DNA of 64,000 nucleotides, taken from positions 77,335,501 to 77,399,500 of the forward strand of contig CM027385.1 of the NCBI GenBank assembly GCA_015680905.1. The letters run 5' to 3'. Both the position numbers and the translations under genes were made by a program. The notes below the pieces were generated by a model. That model saw only the letters and a program-made list of their open reading frames with translations. It did no database searches and had not been told where the DNA came from. Of this stretch, positions 33,680 to 44,330 are shown piece by piece (the first letter of the stretch is position 1; every line of letters starts with the position of its first letter). This DNA is from Coptis chinensis (Eukaryota; Streptophyta; Magnoliopsida; Ranunculales; Ranunculaceae).

Positions 33680-34707
33680 ATGACGGTAGTTGAAGCTGGG
33701 TGTGCCGACCTTTTTTCTCATCTATTTGACGGCTTTGTTGATGCATCTCGTGGAAGTCCTGGGGGTGGTCTCAAGAGAAAGATAGAGTGCGTTGATGATG
33801 GCCCTAAGATAGGAGTACAGAAGAAGATTGAAGAAGATTTTGTTCTGGGACGTGAAATCGGGAGGGGAGGGTATGGTTCAGTGAGGTTGTGCACAAGTAA
33901 GGTAAACGGAGTAGAGTTTGCCTGCAAAACCCTACGTAATGTGGATAAGAGAGTTCGTAGGGAGATAGAAATAATGCAGTACCTGTCTGGCCATCCTGGT
34001 ATAGTCACTCTCAACGCAGTTTATGAGGACGCCGACTGTCTTCATCTTGTGATGGAGTTATGCTCTGGTGGAGATTTGTTTGAGAAGGTTGTCAAGAAGG
34101 GGTGGTGTTCAGAAAGCAAATCAGCTCTTATATTAAAAGAGTTGATATCAGTAATTAAGCATTGCCACGAAAATGGCGTGGTTCACCGAGACATTAAGCC
34201 GGAGAACATCCTGCTCACTGCATCAGGAAAGTTGAAGCTTGCAGATTTTGGACTAGCGACGTGGTGGATTCCAACTGGTAATCACTTGTCTGGTCTTGTT
34301 GGTAGCCGATCTTATGTTGCCCCAGAAGTTCTTTTGGGAGAATATTCTGAGAAGGTGGATATCTGGAGTGCTGGCGTCCTCCTGCATTATCTCCTAGTTG
34401 GGGCCTTACCGTTTGAGGCGAGTTCAATGGAAGAACTTCGTGAGGCACATAAGAAAAAGAAATTGAACTTAAACTCTGGTATGTGGGTCACCATATCGCG
34501 ACCTGCTTTCGGGATCTCGTTAGGAGAATGCTCACTTGGGATGTCTCATCAAGGCTAACTGCGGATGAAGTACTAAGTCATCCATGGTTTATGTTTCATA
34601 AAGAGCAATCGTTGAAGCCAACATGGAACATGACTAAAAAGAGAAAAGTTTTGGAAGATCTCTCCAACCAACTTGCATCGCCGAAATTCCAAGTGATGAT
34701 AAGATGA
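33680..34707 (+). pseudogene. PEPKR2: PEPKR2-like serine/threonine kinase with a frameshift
   Basis: The open frame 33680-34558 encodes a single-exon CDPK/SnRK-superfamily kinase closest to PEPKR2 (PEP carboxylase kinase-related). Visible parts: GRGGYGSV glycine loop (residues 61-68), AVK-type lysine K83, MELCSGGDLF, HRDIKPENILL (169-179; catalytic Asp 171), DFG (189-191), APE (214-216) and VDIWSAGVLLHYLLVGALPF. The pre-kinase FLHRKI-like segment GGLKRKIECVDDGPKIGVQK matches the family. Two extra bases (TT, 34508-34509) shift the frame at codon 277. The other frame then continues FRDLVRRMLTWDVSSRLTAD and HPWFMFHKE, to a stop at 34705-34707. Kinase subdomains X-XI are therefore lost from the main frame. 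The 3' end overlaps the antisense PHO4-type exon. Confidence 0.8.
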
Positions 34708-36132
34708 TCACCAACAAGAACCTGGTACATGACAAAGAGACATAGGAGTCCTGTTGTTGCTCCATAGCAAATAGGAAGAAAAAGGAGGGCTCGTTTCTCA
34801 GCATTTTCATGGCGAAGCACAATGAGATTTAACAGCTTAAAGAAACAGAATGCCCCTACACAAGCAATCAATGGAGCCATCGTCCATTCGAGGAAAATCC
34901 AAAGGAGACCTCCACCATTGTAATTGTGATTTGCATTCTGCATAAGACCAGTTTTTCACTGTAACTGTGCATTTCATTCTCTAGTGAGCTTAATGTAACA
35001 CATGAATTCGTTGTATAATGTTAAAAAAAGTGTTCATAAACATTGATTAAAACTACACCTAGCTTTTCACCATATCATACTGATTACCAATCAAATATTC
35101 TATTTATTTTGAATATTAATAATTATGAAGCAAGGCAACTCTGCTTTAAGAAACATTGTCAAAGTGTTGAGCTAGAACCTAACCAACTAATTCCAGTGTT
35201 ATTAATTCCTTGCACAATTGATGCTTAATTACAACTTAGAAACTTGAGAAATGTGTAAATAATTATTACCTTGTTCCATGTAGGTAAGTATCTAATGCCT
35301 TCAGTAACAAGCATGGTTCCTAACAATGCACCCTGGGTTGATTGTTGAGCTGATACTGGTAATTCCAAGTATGTTGCAATTGCAAGCCAAATTGCTGATA
35401 CGAACAAACAAAAGAGTCACTAAAATAAAAAATGGGAGAAGAATGAAGTAGATTATTTAACACTAGCCTTTAGGTAATAAGCATGGTGTCACTACTCATT
35501 AGCATGTAATCCATGTATGTCAAACAAACGGGCACCCTAAGCCAAATCTAGATAATGGAGCTTGTATATGCCATTTCAAATTAAAAACGGCATGACGGCA
35601 GTGTCGACACCCTTCAACTGCATTTCCAAAATAAAATTTAGAATACTGAATCATTCTAAATAGTTATTGCGTTGCAGGCTTGCAGCAATCTTCGACACAG
35701 TTTCTGGAATCTAGTACAAGTTAAGGGGTGAAGCCTTGTGAGGCACCACAATTCATGCCAATGCCCAACGATGTTTTGGGCAAAGCGACACAGCCCTTTA
35801 TCTGTTTGTATATTGGCAGGCCTAACTGTGTTGTGTACTCGCACATATCATGAGAACCGATCAAACACCTAGTTTGGATGTCAAAGGGATATAAACCAAC
35901 CACCTGGTCTAGCGAATGGATTTTGTGTTCTGACTAGACAGTAGGATCCAGACGAAGTAGCAAGCTGGTGGCCTCAGCTTAATCAGGTTTAATCACATTT
36001 TTCAAATATAATTGAGATAAAAACAAAATATAAAGTTAAAACTTGATTAAATGATGGAGTACTTGCTGTGATGAGGACAGCTACCAAACTCCACATTAAG
36101 AATCCCTCATTAGGCTGTTTTTCTTTAAGAAA
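34695..36132 (-). pseudogene. PHO4-type phosphate permease, middle and C-terminal exons
   Basis: Three exons with sound splice sites. Exon X (36063-36132): FLKEKQPNEGFLMWSLVAVL, ITA. Exon Y (35270-35394): TIWLAIATYLELPVSAQQST, QGALLGTMLVTEGIRYLP, TWNK. Exon Z (about 34695-34937): NANHNYNGGGLLWIFLEW, TMAPLIACVGAFCFFKLLNL, FLPICYGATTGLLCLFVMY. These are membrane spans and the LPVS...S motif of PiT/PHO4 (SLC20) sodium/phosphate permeases. The joins are in frame (A|CA gives ATIW). The intron 35395-36062 holds nothing recognised. Upstream exons would be beyond 36132, where element C has inserted (36302). The start of such a gene is at 19640-19981 instead. Confidence 0.75.
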
Positions 36133-36301
36133 CTGCAAGACAACATGAAGGTATATAATATATTAGCTTCTATACCGAAACTCAGCCTAACTCTCTCATT
36201 TATAAATATCATTATGATACAAAGCAACAAAAACTAAGTACATGAAAACTATATTAGTTTCAGCCTCGAGAATTAATCTCAGAATTTTCATACATCAGAC
36301 A
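36133..36301. other. Intron remnant of the PHO4-type gene
   Basis: AT-rich intron-like sequence that ends at the element C insertion. AGACA (36297-36301) is the expected target duplication; its partner was not found. Confidence 0.45.
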
Positions 36302-36802
36302 TGTTTGGGTAAGAATTCACCCAGACACACTATTGAATCTGCAAGGGGAGATATTGTGTAAAGAATGAGATTGTGCCTTTAATGGCTGCCTACGTATGGA
36401 GAATATGTTTCGAGAATCAAGTCTCTAAAAACGTAGTTTTTTGTTAAGTGAAGAGTCCTATTTATAGAAATAGAGATATGACTAGTTAATTGAACATGTG
36501 ACCGGCTCAAGTGACTGACTGGACTTGTAGGCCGTCCAGATGTCTAACTTAAGATGTGAGCCGTCAAAGTAGCTAACTATAATTGTGAGCCGTCCAGGTG
36601 GCTAAGTGGACATGTGAGCCGTCCAAGTGGCTAACTATAATTGTGAGCCGTCTAGGTGGCTAAGTGGACATGTGAGCCGTCCAAGTGGCTAACTATAATT
36701 GTGAGCCGTCTAGGTGGCTAAGGATCGGTCACTTAGACTTAATGTAAAGACTAAGTCCCTAATGAAGTCGTTAGTCAGGGTACGAATGTGGAGGTACGTA
36801 CA
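36302..36802 (-). repeat. Element C 3' LTR
   Basis: 501 bp, TGTTTGGGTAAG...GTACGTACA. It includes a tandem array (36495-36722) of about 30-bp half-units around GTGAGCCGTCCAAGTGGCTA, repeating as 60-bp pairs. The PPT (GGCAAAGAGGGGGCAA on the minus strand) is at 36803-36818. Confidence 0.88.
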
Positions 36803-37182
36803 TTGCCCCCTCTTTGCCATATGGAATTTATTGGATGTGGCAAAGAAAAAATAGGAAAAATAAATAGAACCATATTAACCGTTAAAGTAATTAGACCATG
36901 TATTTTAAATAAACATAATTGGCACTAAACATATTTGTGTGATGAAATGTCAAGGTTTATTAGTTTGGGTCGGCTAAACTAATTTGTTGGTCTTGGTATA
37001 TGCTTATTATTAAATAGATAAGGATTAATCAACATCCAAGTGGAATTGGTGTTTTGATTAATTGGGACTGTTGAAAGAATGGATTACTTTAAGGCTTGAA
37101 GTAAGACTACGTATCCCGAGAATGAGAGATATCTAATATCTTGTTATATTCTTATAAAAGGTGACGTATCATTTTCTTTAAG

Positions 37183-37190
37183 TTATATAA
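37183..37190 (+). promoter_or_regulatory. Candidate TATA box of element C antisense gene
   Basis: TTATATAA followed by an A-run, 62-69 bases before the ATG at 37252. The stretch 36819-37251 has no other feature and would be the promoter and leader. Confidence 0.5.
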
Positions 37191-37251
37191 AAAAATAAAA
37201 TAAAATAAGGAACAATACGTCAAAGAAGTGTGAAATACCCGATCGTGCCAT

Positions 37252-39532
37252 ATGGTAATTATGAGCAGGAATAAATATGACGCGAAAGTCCGCAGTAGCC
37301 ATGAAGATGCGAGAATGATGATAGTAACATGTGCCGGTGAAATTATTCGACGACGATGGTTAGAGCGTTCGTCTGTGCCAAGATCTATTATTCGCGTGAC
37401 TAGTACGGAAGGAATGAATGGTCTTTATCAGCAGAAGAACTTCGATGTTGAGCAACTTGAAAATTTCAGCACAAAACATCCAGTGGAAGAGGGAGAAATG
37501 GTCGTAACGTCTGCGCAAATGGACCAAGGTTTAACAATCCCACTGGATTATGACGCTGCACGATTATTGTCTTTATGGCAGATTGCACCAATACAAATCG
37601 GGATGCCGCTATGGTTGGTATTTGCACGAGCTAAAGCCTTGGCAAAAAGCTACAAGCGTCCTTTTGGTTTTGAAGAATTGTTCCTTTTGCTACGACCACA
37701 ACGTCGCATTGAGGAAGATGGGTCGTCATATTTCACCGTGGACTGGAAGACTGAGAAAAAGTTTAAAGGCTTACCGAAAGGTTACAAAGACTGGGATAAA
37801 TATTGTCTTCTCCTCCGAGGACCATGGAATCCCCATGGAATACGTGTTCCAAATAAAATTCGAGATACGAAAAACATTAAATTCTCAGATTGAGTTTTAC
37901 TGATTTTCCATTGCTGTATATTTGTATGTTTAAATGACGTTATTTATTTGTGATGCTCTATAGATGAACGTCCTATTATTCCGAATATCGAGATTGGGAA
38001 ACGAGTTTCAGAGAACTTACAATTTTATTTTAGCAATGACCGTGAGAAACACATTCTTGATTTATCTTGGCCTAATGAGGTTGCTTATTGGGGTTGGTGT
38101 AGCGAGAGACAACATGATCGTGAGAAACATTCTGGACCAAAAACGCATCAAGAGCAATACGTTGCAACCAAAGATCAATTGACAGATAGGCGTCGAAGTA
38201 ATGGAACGAATCTTAGAAGTGATTGCTTGCCAAGGAAATTATCGCTCAATTCTGGAGAGGACTCAAATTAGAAAAAACGAAAAGTAACCAATGAGTTGCA
38301 AGATAATGAGGAGTATAGAACACCTGAAGTGTCAACTAAGGCATCCCCAGAGGAAGAAAGAAGGGACAAACCAAAAGTTGACGAAAATTTAATTAGCGAT
38401 AGCGTTGAGTCGACAATCTCACAAAGCCGCTCTATTGATGTTGTGGAGGCCAAAATATGTGAAGATAATGCTCCTCAAAGTGCTGCTAAAGCATACCTCA
38501 TTGCAACCGGCAAAGATGCAGCAATGACTATTTCGCCTGTTATAGAAATTAGCTCAGAAGCTGAAGATAACCAACTTCAGCCTTCAATGAGTGGACTTTC
38601 CCAGGCCAATGAGGTTCAAGCTGTTGCTGATAGCTCTACGCAAGATGTTGTTGCCCCTTTACAAGCAGTAAACACCACAATAATGCAAACTACTGCACCC
38701 ACTTCAATTGGTTTTGTGGAAGAAGACATGATAGATGCGTTAAAAACTACAGAAATTCTTGATTTTGATTTGCTTGATGATTATGTTAACAAACATTTGA
38801 TGCCACCCACTTTTGAAGAGAAACTTCAATCTGGTAACTTGATTTGTATAGGTGATAGTTCAGATTTTTGCAATATGGGGTTGCAAAAGTTGCAAGAGGT
38901 TAGTACTGCTCATAACATTTAAATTAAATGATCCATCATAGTTAATTGTAGTAATAAACTTATTTTTGTAGGCTAAGGAGAGTTTTGCTAAAGCAATGAT
39001 AATGCTTGGTAAAGAAAAAGAACGGGTTCTATCACCCTTGATGATAAAAAAGCTTCAGAACGAGAAAGACGAGGCCACGGCTGAGGTTGCCAAAGTCAGT
39101 AATGAGTCATCGGTTTTAAAAGAACGAGTGTCTATCCTAGAGCATGAAAAGGATTGTTTGGTGCAGCAAAAATTGGCTATGGAGAAAGCAATAAAAGTGA
39201 AAGAGACAGATTATAAGAAAATTTCACGAGAATTGCGCATTGAAAAAGGTACCCTAGCGGCATTGAATCCAAAACTCTCTGCAGCTTTGCTTGAAAATGC
39301 TCAGCTGGAGGCTTCAAATAAGAAGAATGTCGACTTGATGACTGGAGCGCGTGATGTGCTAAAAAACGCTCTGGAATATTATACTTTGCTATATGATTCT
39401 CGTCCATTAAAAGAGAATTGTGGTATACTTCTTCCTAGTGCTATAGAAGACGCCATTGAAGATCTCGGCTTAGAAGATGATTTAGGAGGAGATTCTTTCC
39501 CTTCTAAAGAAGAAGACGAACAGTCATCTTAA
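37252..39532 (+). CDS. Antisense additional gene of element C (three exons, one stop)
   Basis: The best preserved copy of the extra gene, opposite to gag-pol. Exon 1 (37252 to about 37870) starts MVIMSRNKYDAKVRSSHED; it contains EEGEMVVTSAQMDQGLTIPL, the helical block IAPIQIGMPLWLVFARAKAL, GFEELFLLLRPQRRIEEDGS and GLPKGYKDWDKYC. Exon 2 (37964-38898) starts DERPIIPNIEIGKRVSENL; it is highly charged and acidic in the middle, with one in-frame TAG (38269-38271), then IDALKTTEILDFDLLDDYVN. Exon 3 (38972-39532) is a long Lys/Glu coiled coil (SSVLKERVSILEHEKDCLV) with the acidic end EDLGLEDDLGGDSF. Introns lie at about 37870-37963 and 38899-38971 (GT...TAG). It resembles plant 'putative gypsy type transposon' proteins. 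No catalytic motif was seen; the function is unknown. The frame is open except for the one stop, unlike the neighbouring pol. Confidence 0.7.
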
Positions 39533-39689
39533 ATTATCATCTATTTGTCGTAGAATTGGTAGTGTGTTTTGAAGCTAGTACGAGATTAATAAGACAACAA
39601 CTTACTCCTTTTTATTTCGACTTTTTATGCGTTGAAGTATGTATTAGTTTCAATAATGCAAGCACCTTAAGAGCTTAACTGTGATGCAG
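39533..39689. other. 3' flank of the antisense gene in C
   Basis: Untranslated-type sequence. A possible acceptor (GATGCAG) at 39689 opens the next fragment. Confidence 0.4.
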
Positions 39690-39756
39690 GCATACAGTAA
39701 TAAGGCTCCTGAGAAATTGGATGTGTACAGCTTTGGTATTGTGTTGTACTCTGCCC
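39690..39756 (+). pseudogene. Protein kinase exon fragment inside element C
   Basis: After a CAG acceptor the sequence reads AYSNKAPEKLDVYSFGIVLY, kinase subdomain IX as in plant receptor-like or RAF-like kinases. Only about 22 codons are recognisable before the frame is lost. Confidence 0.6.
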
Positions 39757-40503
39757 GAAATTGATTTACAATTGTGTGGTATCTACTGTAAGAACAGGAA
39801 GGTGCCCGTACCTATTTGGGGTTATTCACTGGTTATTCACTGGTTCTCTTTCTTCTTTCTTTTTTTGACTTGTATCTTTTAGTGGGTTGTGGAGTGAGGA
39901 AACAAATTCGAAACTGAACATATGGATGCCCAGTTTTACGCTTTTACGTTCCATCGTATACTGTGTTTGTGAGAAGGAAGAGTTTCTCCTTTTGTGAGTG
40001 TAGATTATTAACTGTGTGATTACCAGTAGCATAGAAGACCTTGTCATCCTTTTCTACAAGATTGTGAATATCAAGTCTGATTGTTGCTCACAACAATTAT
40101 AGTGCAGTGTTGATAAAACCATACATTTCCCTAGTTAAAGCGTATCTTGTCTTCCAGTTTAGTTTTTCAATGGTCAATTGTCACATTCAGCCAATCTCAC
40201 AGCATGCAACTTTGATTTCATAACCTTCTTAAGAACCTGATTTGCATGTGTCTGTCCCCACTAGGGTAATTAAATTGGGACTAAGCCAACTTGCTGTTAG
40301 AGATATGTGGAGTGCCTGGGAACCACTGTGTCCAGCAATAGTACACATGAAGAACACTAGAGTTTTTGTAATGCTCTAGACAATCAAGAAGCAAGTGAAT
40401 ATTGTAATGAATAATGATAAGGAGAAAAGGAAATAATTCTTTAAATTAAGTAAACCAGCTAGAAGCTGCTATGAGTCTTCTCCTTCTCTTTTAGTTTTGA
40501 AAG
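39757..40503. other. Element C, unassigned
   Basis: No gene was recognised. The 73-codon minus-strand frame 39826-40047 has no domain feature. Confidence 0.4.
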
Positions 40504-41123
40504 TTAGCCATTATGGTCCATGACGCCATATTCTTTCATGAACCATAAATGGGCATGAGTGTGATAGTTATTCACAGTACAAAGCTTCCCATCCAACGCT
40601 GCAAGGTGTGCTGACCAAGCCATCAAGATCATAGTCTTCCCGTCCCACCTCTCTAAATTTTTCACTCGTGAAGTCAAAAGCAATGAGTGTGTTACAAGAT
40701 GCGGTTCTTGCTGTGCTACATTGAGTGCTCACCATCCAATGAAGTGAACCGTTAACAAGTACACCTTTCTGTCCATTAGGAACTTCATAGTTGAGGTTCT
40801 TGATCCTTCTCCACCGGTCATATCTAAGGGAGTATATACAACTCCTTGTACAATAATAGGCACCATTAGTTTTTTAAACCGCCGCGATTCTTACAATCTT
40901 GTAATCCTTTGTTGCTACATTGTAACCAAGACCGACCATACATGAAAGTATTGCAGTCTGGATCTGCTAAAACAGGACCGTTATTTGGTAAGATCTTGTA
41001 TTCTCTAGTAGATGGATTCCATAAACTCTGACGGTTCTGTTTGTGGCCTATGCAAAGTAGTCCATTACAAGAACCCCAATAATCACATGCATCTAATAAA
41101 TAGGTCTTATTAGTCGTGATCAT
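40504..41123 (-). pseudogene. F-box protein (CPR1-type, FBA domain) fragment inside element C
   Basis: The minus strand reads GSCNGLLCIGHKQNRQSLWN, PSTREYKILPNNG (40866-41123); after frame changes YNVATKDYKIVRIA, YSLRYDRWRRIKNLNYEVPN, GQKGVLVNGSLHWMVS, LIAFDFTSEKFREV, and LDGKLCTVNNYHTHAHLWFM, KEYGVMD, ending at TAA 40504-40506. This is the F-box-associated interaction domain of CPR1/CPR30-like SCF substrate receptors. The F-box itself and the kelch N-terminus are missing. At least two frameshifts are present. It sits in the same slot as the LRR fragment of element B. Confidence 0.82.
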
Positions 41124-41136
41124 GAAAGTATTAGCC

Positions 41137-41159
41137 TTTTTTTTTTTTTTTTTTTTTTT
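41137..41159. repeat. Poly-T run of 23
   Basis: An uninterrupted T tract just upstream (on the minus strand) of the F-box fragment. It is on the wrong side to be a poly(A) tail of that gene. Confidence 0.9.
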
Positions 41160-41299
41160 GTAAAGTGGAGAAATGAATACTCATGGGGAGTTTGAACGAA
41201 GTTATAACCATTTGTATAATTTAATCAAGCATAAACATTGAGATGTTAACTTGCTTTATGGCGTTTATTATATATATTTTGGTATTACAGACCAAATTT

Positions 41300-41745
41300 C
41301 ATGGCTTGAGTGTATACAATCTGTTATTGCAACTACAGAAGCCATGATATGATTGCGTAGAGTTTGGTATTACAAATGCAAACTCCATGACTTTGAATGC
41401 ATAGAGTTTGGTATTGCAAATGCAAACTTCATGTCTTTGAATACAGAGAGTTTGGTATAGCAAACGCAAACTCCATGACTTTGAATGCACAGATTTCGGT
41501 ATCGCAAACTGCAAACTTCATGACTTTGAATGCACAGAGTTTGGTATCGTAAACGCAAACTCCATGACTTTAAATGCACAGAGTTTGGCATCGGAAATCC
41601 AAACTCCATGGTTTTGAATGCACAGAGTTTGGTATCGCAAACGCAAACTCCATGACTTTGAATGCACAGAGTTTGGTATTGCAAACCCAAACTCCATGAC
41701 TTTGAATACACAGAGTTTGGTATCGCAAACGCAAACTCTAATAAT
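41300..41745. repeat. 44-bp tandem repeat array of element C
   Basis: About ten units around AGAGTTTGGTATCGCAAACG and CAAACTCCATGACTTTGAAT. They are related in sequence to the 45-bp units of element B (shared core CGCAAACGCAAACTCCA) and lie in the same position, downstream of integrase. Confidence 0.9.
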
Positions 41746-41934
41746 ATAAGAATAGTAATAATGTATACTCCGAAGTGTAAGCGATGATCGAAATAAATGC
41801 TAACAAATGAACTTTTATTAAACATTGATATGTTGAACAAACATGAAAAGATGTACGATGACATTTTCCAATGAACCATGAAAACTAGAAAACGAAACAA
41901 TTAATTTATTGATATGGTAAGTACCAAACAGAAC

Positions 41935-43196
41935 CTAACGATAAAAACGCCTAAGATGGAGTGTATTCCATGGTTTTGGGAAAGGTGTTCCCGAAATGGT
42001 GCGAAGGAAATATGATCCTTTCGAGGTAGGATGATCAACCACAAACGGTCCTTCCCAATTTTCACATAGCTTCACCATGTCGATGATTTTAGGTTTTCTG
42101 CATAACACCCAATCTCCTTCTTGGAACACTTTTAGGCAAAGTTTCTTGTCATACTATCTTTTCATTGAAGCCTGGTAGTGGAGTAGACGAGCTTTACTTT
42201 CTTCGCGAATTTCATCTAAATTGGCTTTAGAGCGAGCCACCATTTCGTCATTACAGCCAGCTTTAATTGCAGCGGTCGCGAAAGTGGTCTCAAAGAAATA
42301 TTTCAAGAGGGTAAGATCTGCGTCCATCCGTACCATAAGCCAAGTTAAATGGGGACAAACCGGTTGAGCGTTTTGGAGTGGTTCTGTATGCCCAAAGCAC
42401 GGCTGGTAGTTCTTTTGTCTATTTCCCCTTAGCTTGTTCTAGACGATGTTTAAGGATAGCTAGGATAGACTTGTTTGTTGCTTTAGCTTGTCCGTTAGCT
42501 TGAGGATGATATGGAGCAGAAAAATTATGCTGGATATGGAGACTGGCGCAGAAATTGTGTATTTCGGTTGCATCGAACTGCTTGCCATTATCAGATATTA
42601 ACTCAGCAGGGATGCCAAAACAACAAACTATATCTTTCTACAAAAAGCGTTTGACATCGGAAGCTTGAATATGCACTTAGGGTTGTACTTCCTCCCATTT
42701 AGTAAAGTAATCTGTAGCAACCAGCAAGAAACACACATTTCCTGGAGCTCTAGGGAAAGGGCCGATGATGTCTAAACCCCACTTTGCAAATGGCCATGGA
42801 GAAAAAATTGGATGTAATTCTGTGGCAAGTAGAATGCCTATGTTGTAGTGCTTCTGACAAGGAACTCATGTCTGAGAAATATGTTTGGCATCTAGTTGCA
42901 TACGAGGCCACCAATATCCCTGTGTCATTGCTTTATGAGCTAAATTTCGACCAGCGGCGTGATTGCCACAAATGCCTGCATGAATTTCTTGCAACACAAG
43001 TAGACCTTCTGTTTTGGTGAGGCATCTAAGGATAGGAGACAAGGGATGTCCTTTTCTGTACAATTGTAGAACACCATTTGACGAAGATACTATTACAAAT
43101 TTCCAAGCGTCTTGCTTGACCATTTCAGCGAGTTTGGGGTTTGAAGGGATGATGTCATTGCTCAGAAAGGTAATTAATGGGGTTCGCCGATCTTGA
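41935..43196 (-). pseudogene. Element C integrase
   Basis: Zinc finger LQEIHAGICGNHAAGRNLAH with KHISQT..C at 42866-43123. Then core remnants in several frames to 42340, and the C-terminal FQEGDWVLCRKPKIIDMVKL...LHLRRFYR at 41935-42129. Several stops, for example at about 42866 and 42154, disable it. Confidence 0.82.
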
Positions 43197-44330
43197 TTGG
43201 TGCTTCTAACATAGGTAGATTAAAAACATGTGGCTCCTTTGTTGATTTGTCGACATTCTGGTCACCTTGAACAATTTCGGTGTCATTTCCTTCAGTACAC
43301 ATTCCTCCATCTGGCAGGGAGTCAATGTTTAATTTGTTAGGCAACAAAACGTCATCATTGTCATACTTTTTTTTTCTAGTGCTCACAAATGAATACTTGA
43401 AGGTGATGGCTTTGAAGAAGCAGTGAAAAAAAGACGATTAATGTATATGTCAGTGAGTTGCTCAACTGACAAGTCAATACTTGGGTCTTGCTGGAAGTCA
43501 ATGCTGACGTTTCTTGGTCCATTAATAGCGACTGCTGCAGAGAGGTATGCTAAGGCGTCTGCATGTCTTATGTCGTTTCGAGGTCTTTGAATAATTGAAA
43601 TGTCATCAAATTGACGAGCAAGCCTATGGATTAAGTTTAGATATGCTGCCATCTTATCATCCCGTGCTTCAAAAGAGCTTTCAAATTGACTTGCCACTAA
43701 TCGAGAGTCCAGAAAACCTCGAAGCTTTCGAACTTTAAATTCTAAAGCGGTACGCATGGCATAAAGGACTGCTTCATATTCTGCTGCATTGTTAGATGCT
43801 TTGAAACCGAAACGAATTGAGCGCTCAATTACTGAATCACCAGGCTTAATAAAAACACACCTGAGCCCGGATCCAAACTTGTTATGTGAACCGTCTGTGT
43901 AGACTATCACAGACGTCTGATGACGGGGTAATAGATGTGGATGATACTTGCTAGCCCCCAATTGTTGCCTCATCAATGGATGGGCTTTCGTCTTGATTAT
44001 TTTTAGGGACCATATCATCGATTGGAAAATCCGACATCAAAGATGCAAGAACATGACCTTTTTCAGAAGTGCGCGGTTCGAAAGTAATGCTATATGCACT
44101 CAAATAACTTTCCCATTCAGCCAGTCTACTCGACTCTTGTTCATTATGGAGCACTTTGCGAAGAGGGTACTCAGTGTATACCTTGACCAATCGTCCTTGA
44201 AAGTACGGCTTAAGGCGTCTTGCAGAGTGAACCAAAGCGAGAGCAATTTTCTCAATTCTTGAATATCTCGTTTCCGCCCCCGTTAGAGTTTTGCTAATGA
44301 AAAAAATTGGACGCCCATCTTCGCCATCAA
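43197..44330 (-). pseudogene. Element C RNase H domains and linker
   Basis: The linker lies at 43174-43386. Archaeal-type RNase H: VIVYTDGSHNKFGSGLRCVF, NNAAEYEAVLYAMRTALEF, DSRLVASQFESSFEARDDK, HADALAYLSAAV (43383-44018). Gypsy RNase H: RPIFFISKTLTGAETRYSRI (43951-44469). The frames overlap with shifts between them. Confidence 0.85.

Noticed and set aside
37550-37903. 117-codon alternative frame inside exon 1 of the C antisense gene
   Set aside because: Not conserved in element B, whereas the main frame is.
41137-41159. Poly-T as the poly(A) tail of a retrocopied F-box gene
   Set aside because: The F-box fragment is on the minus strand and ends at 40504, so a tail should lie left of it, not right. 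No target duplication was seen.
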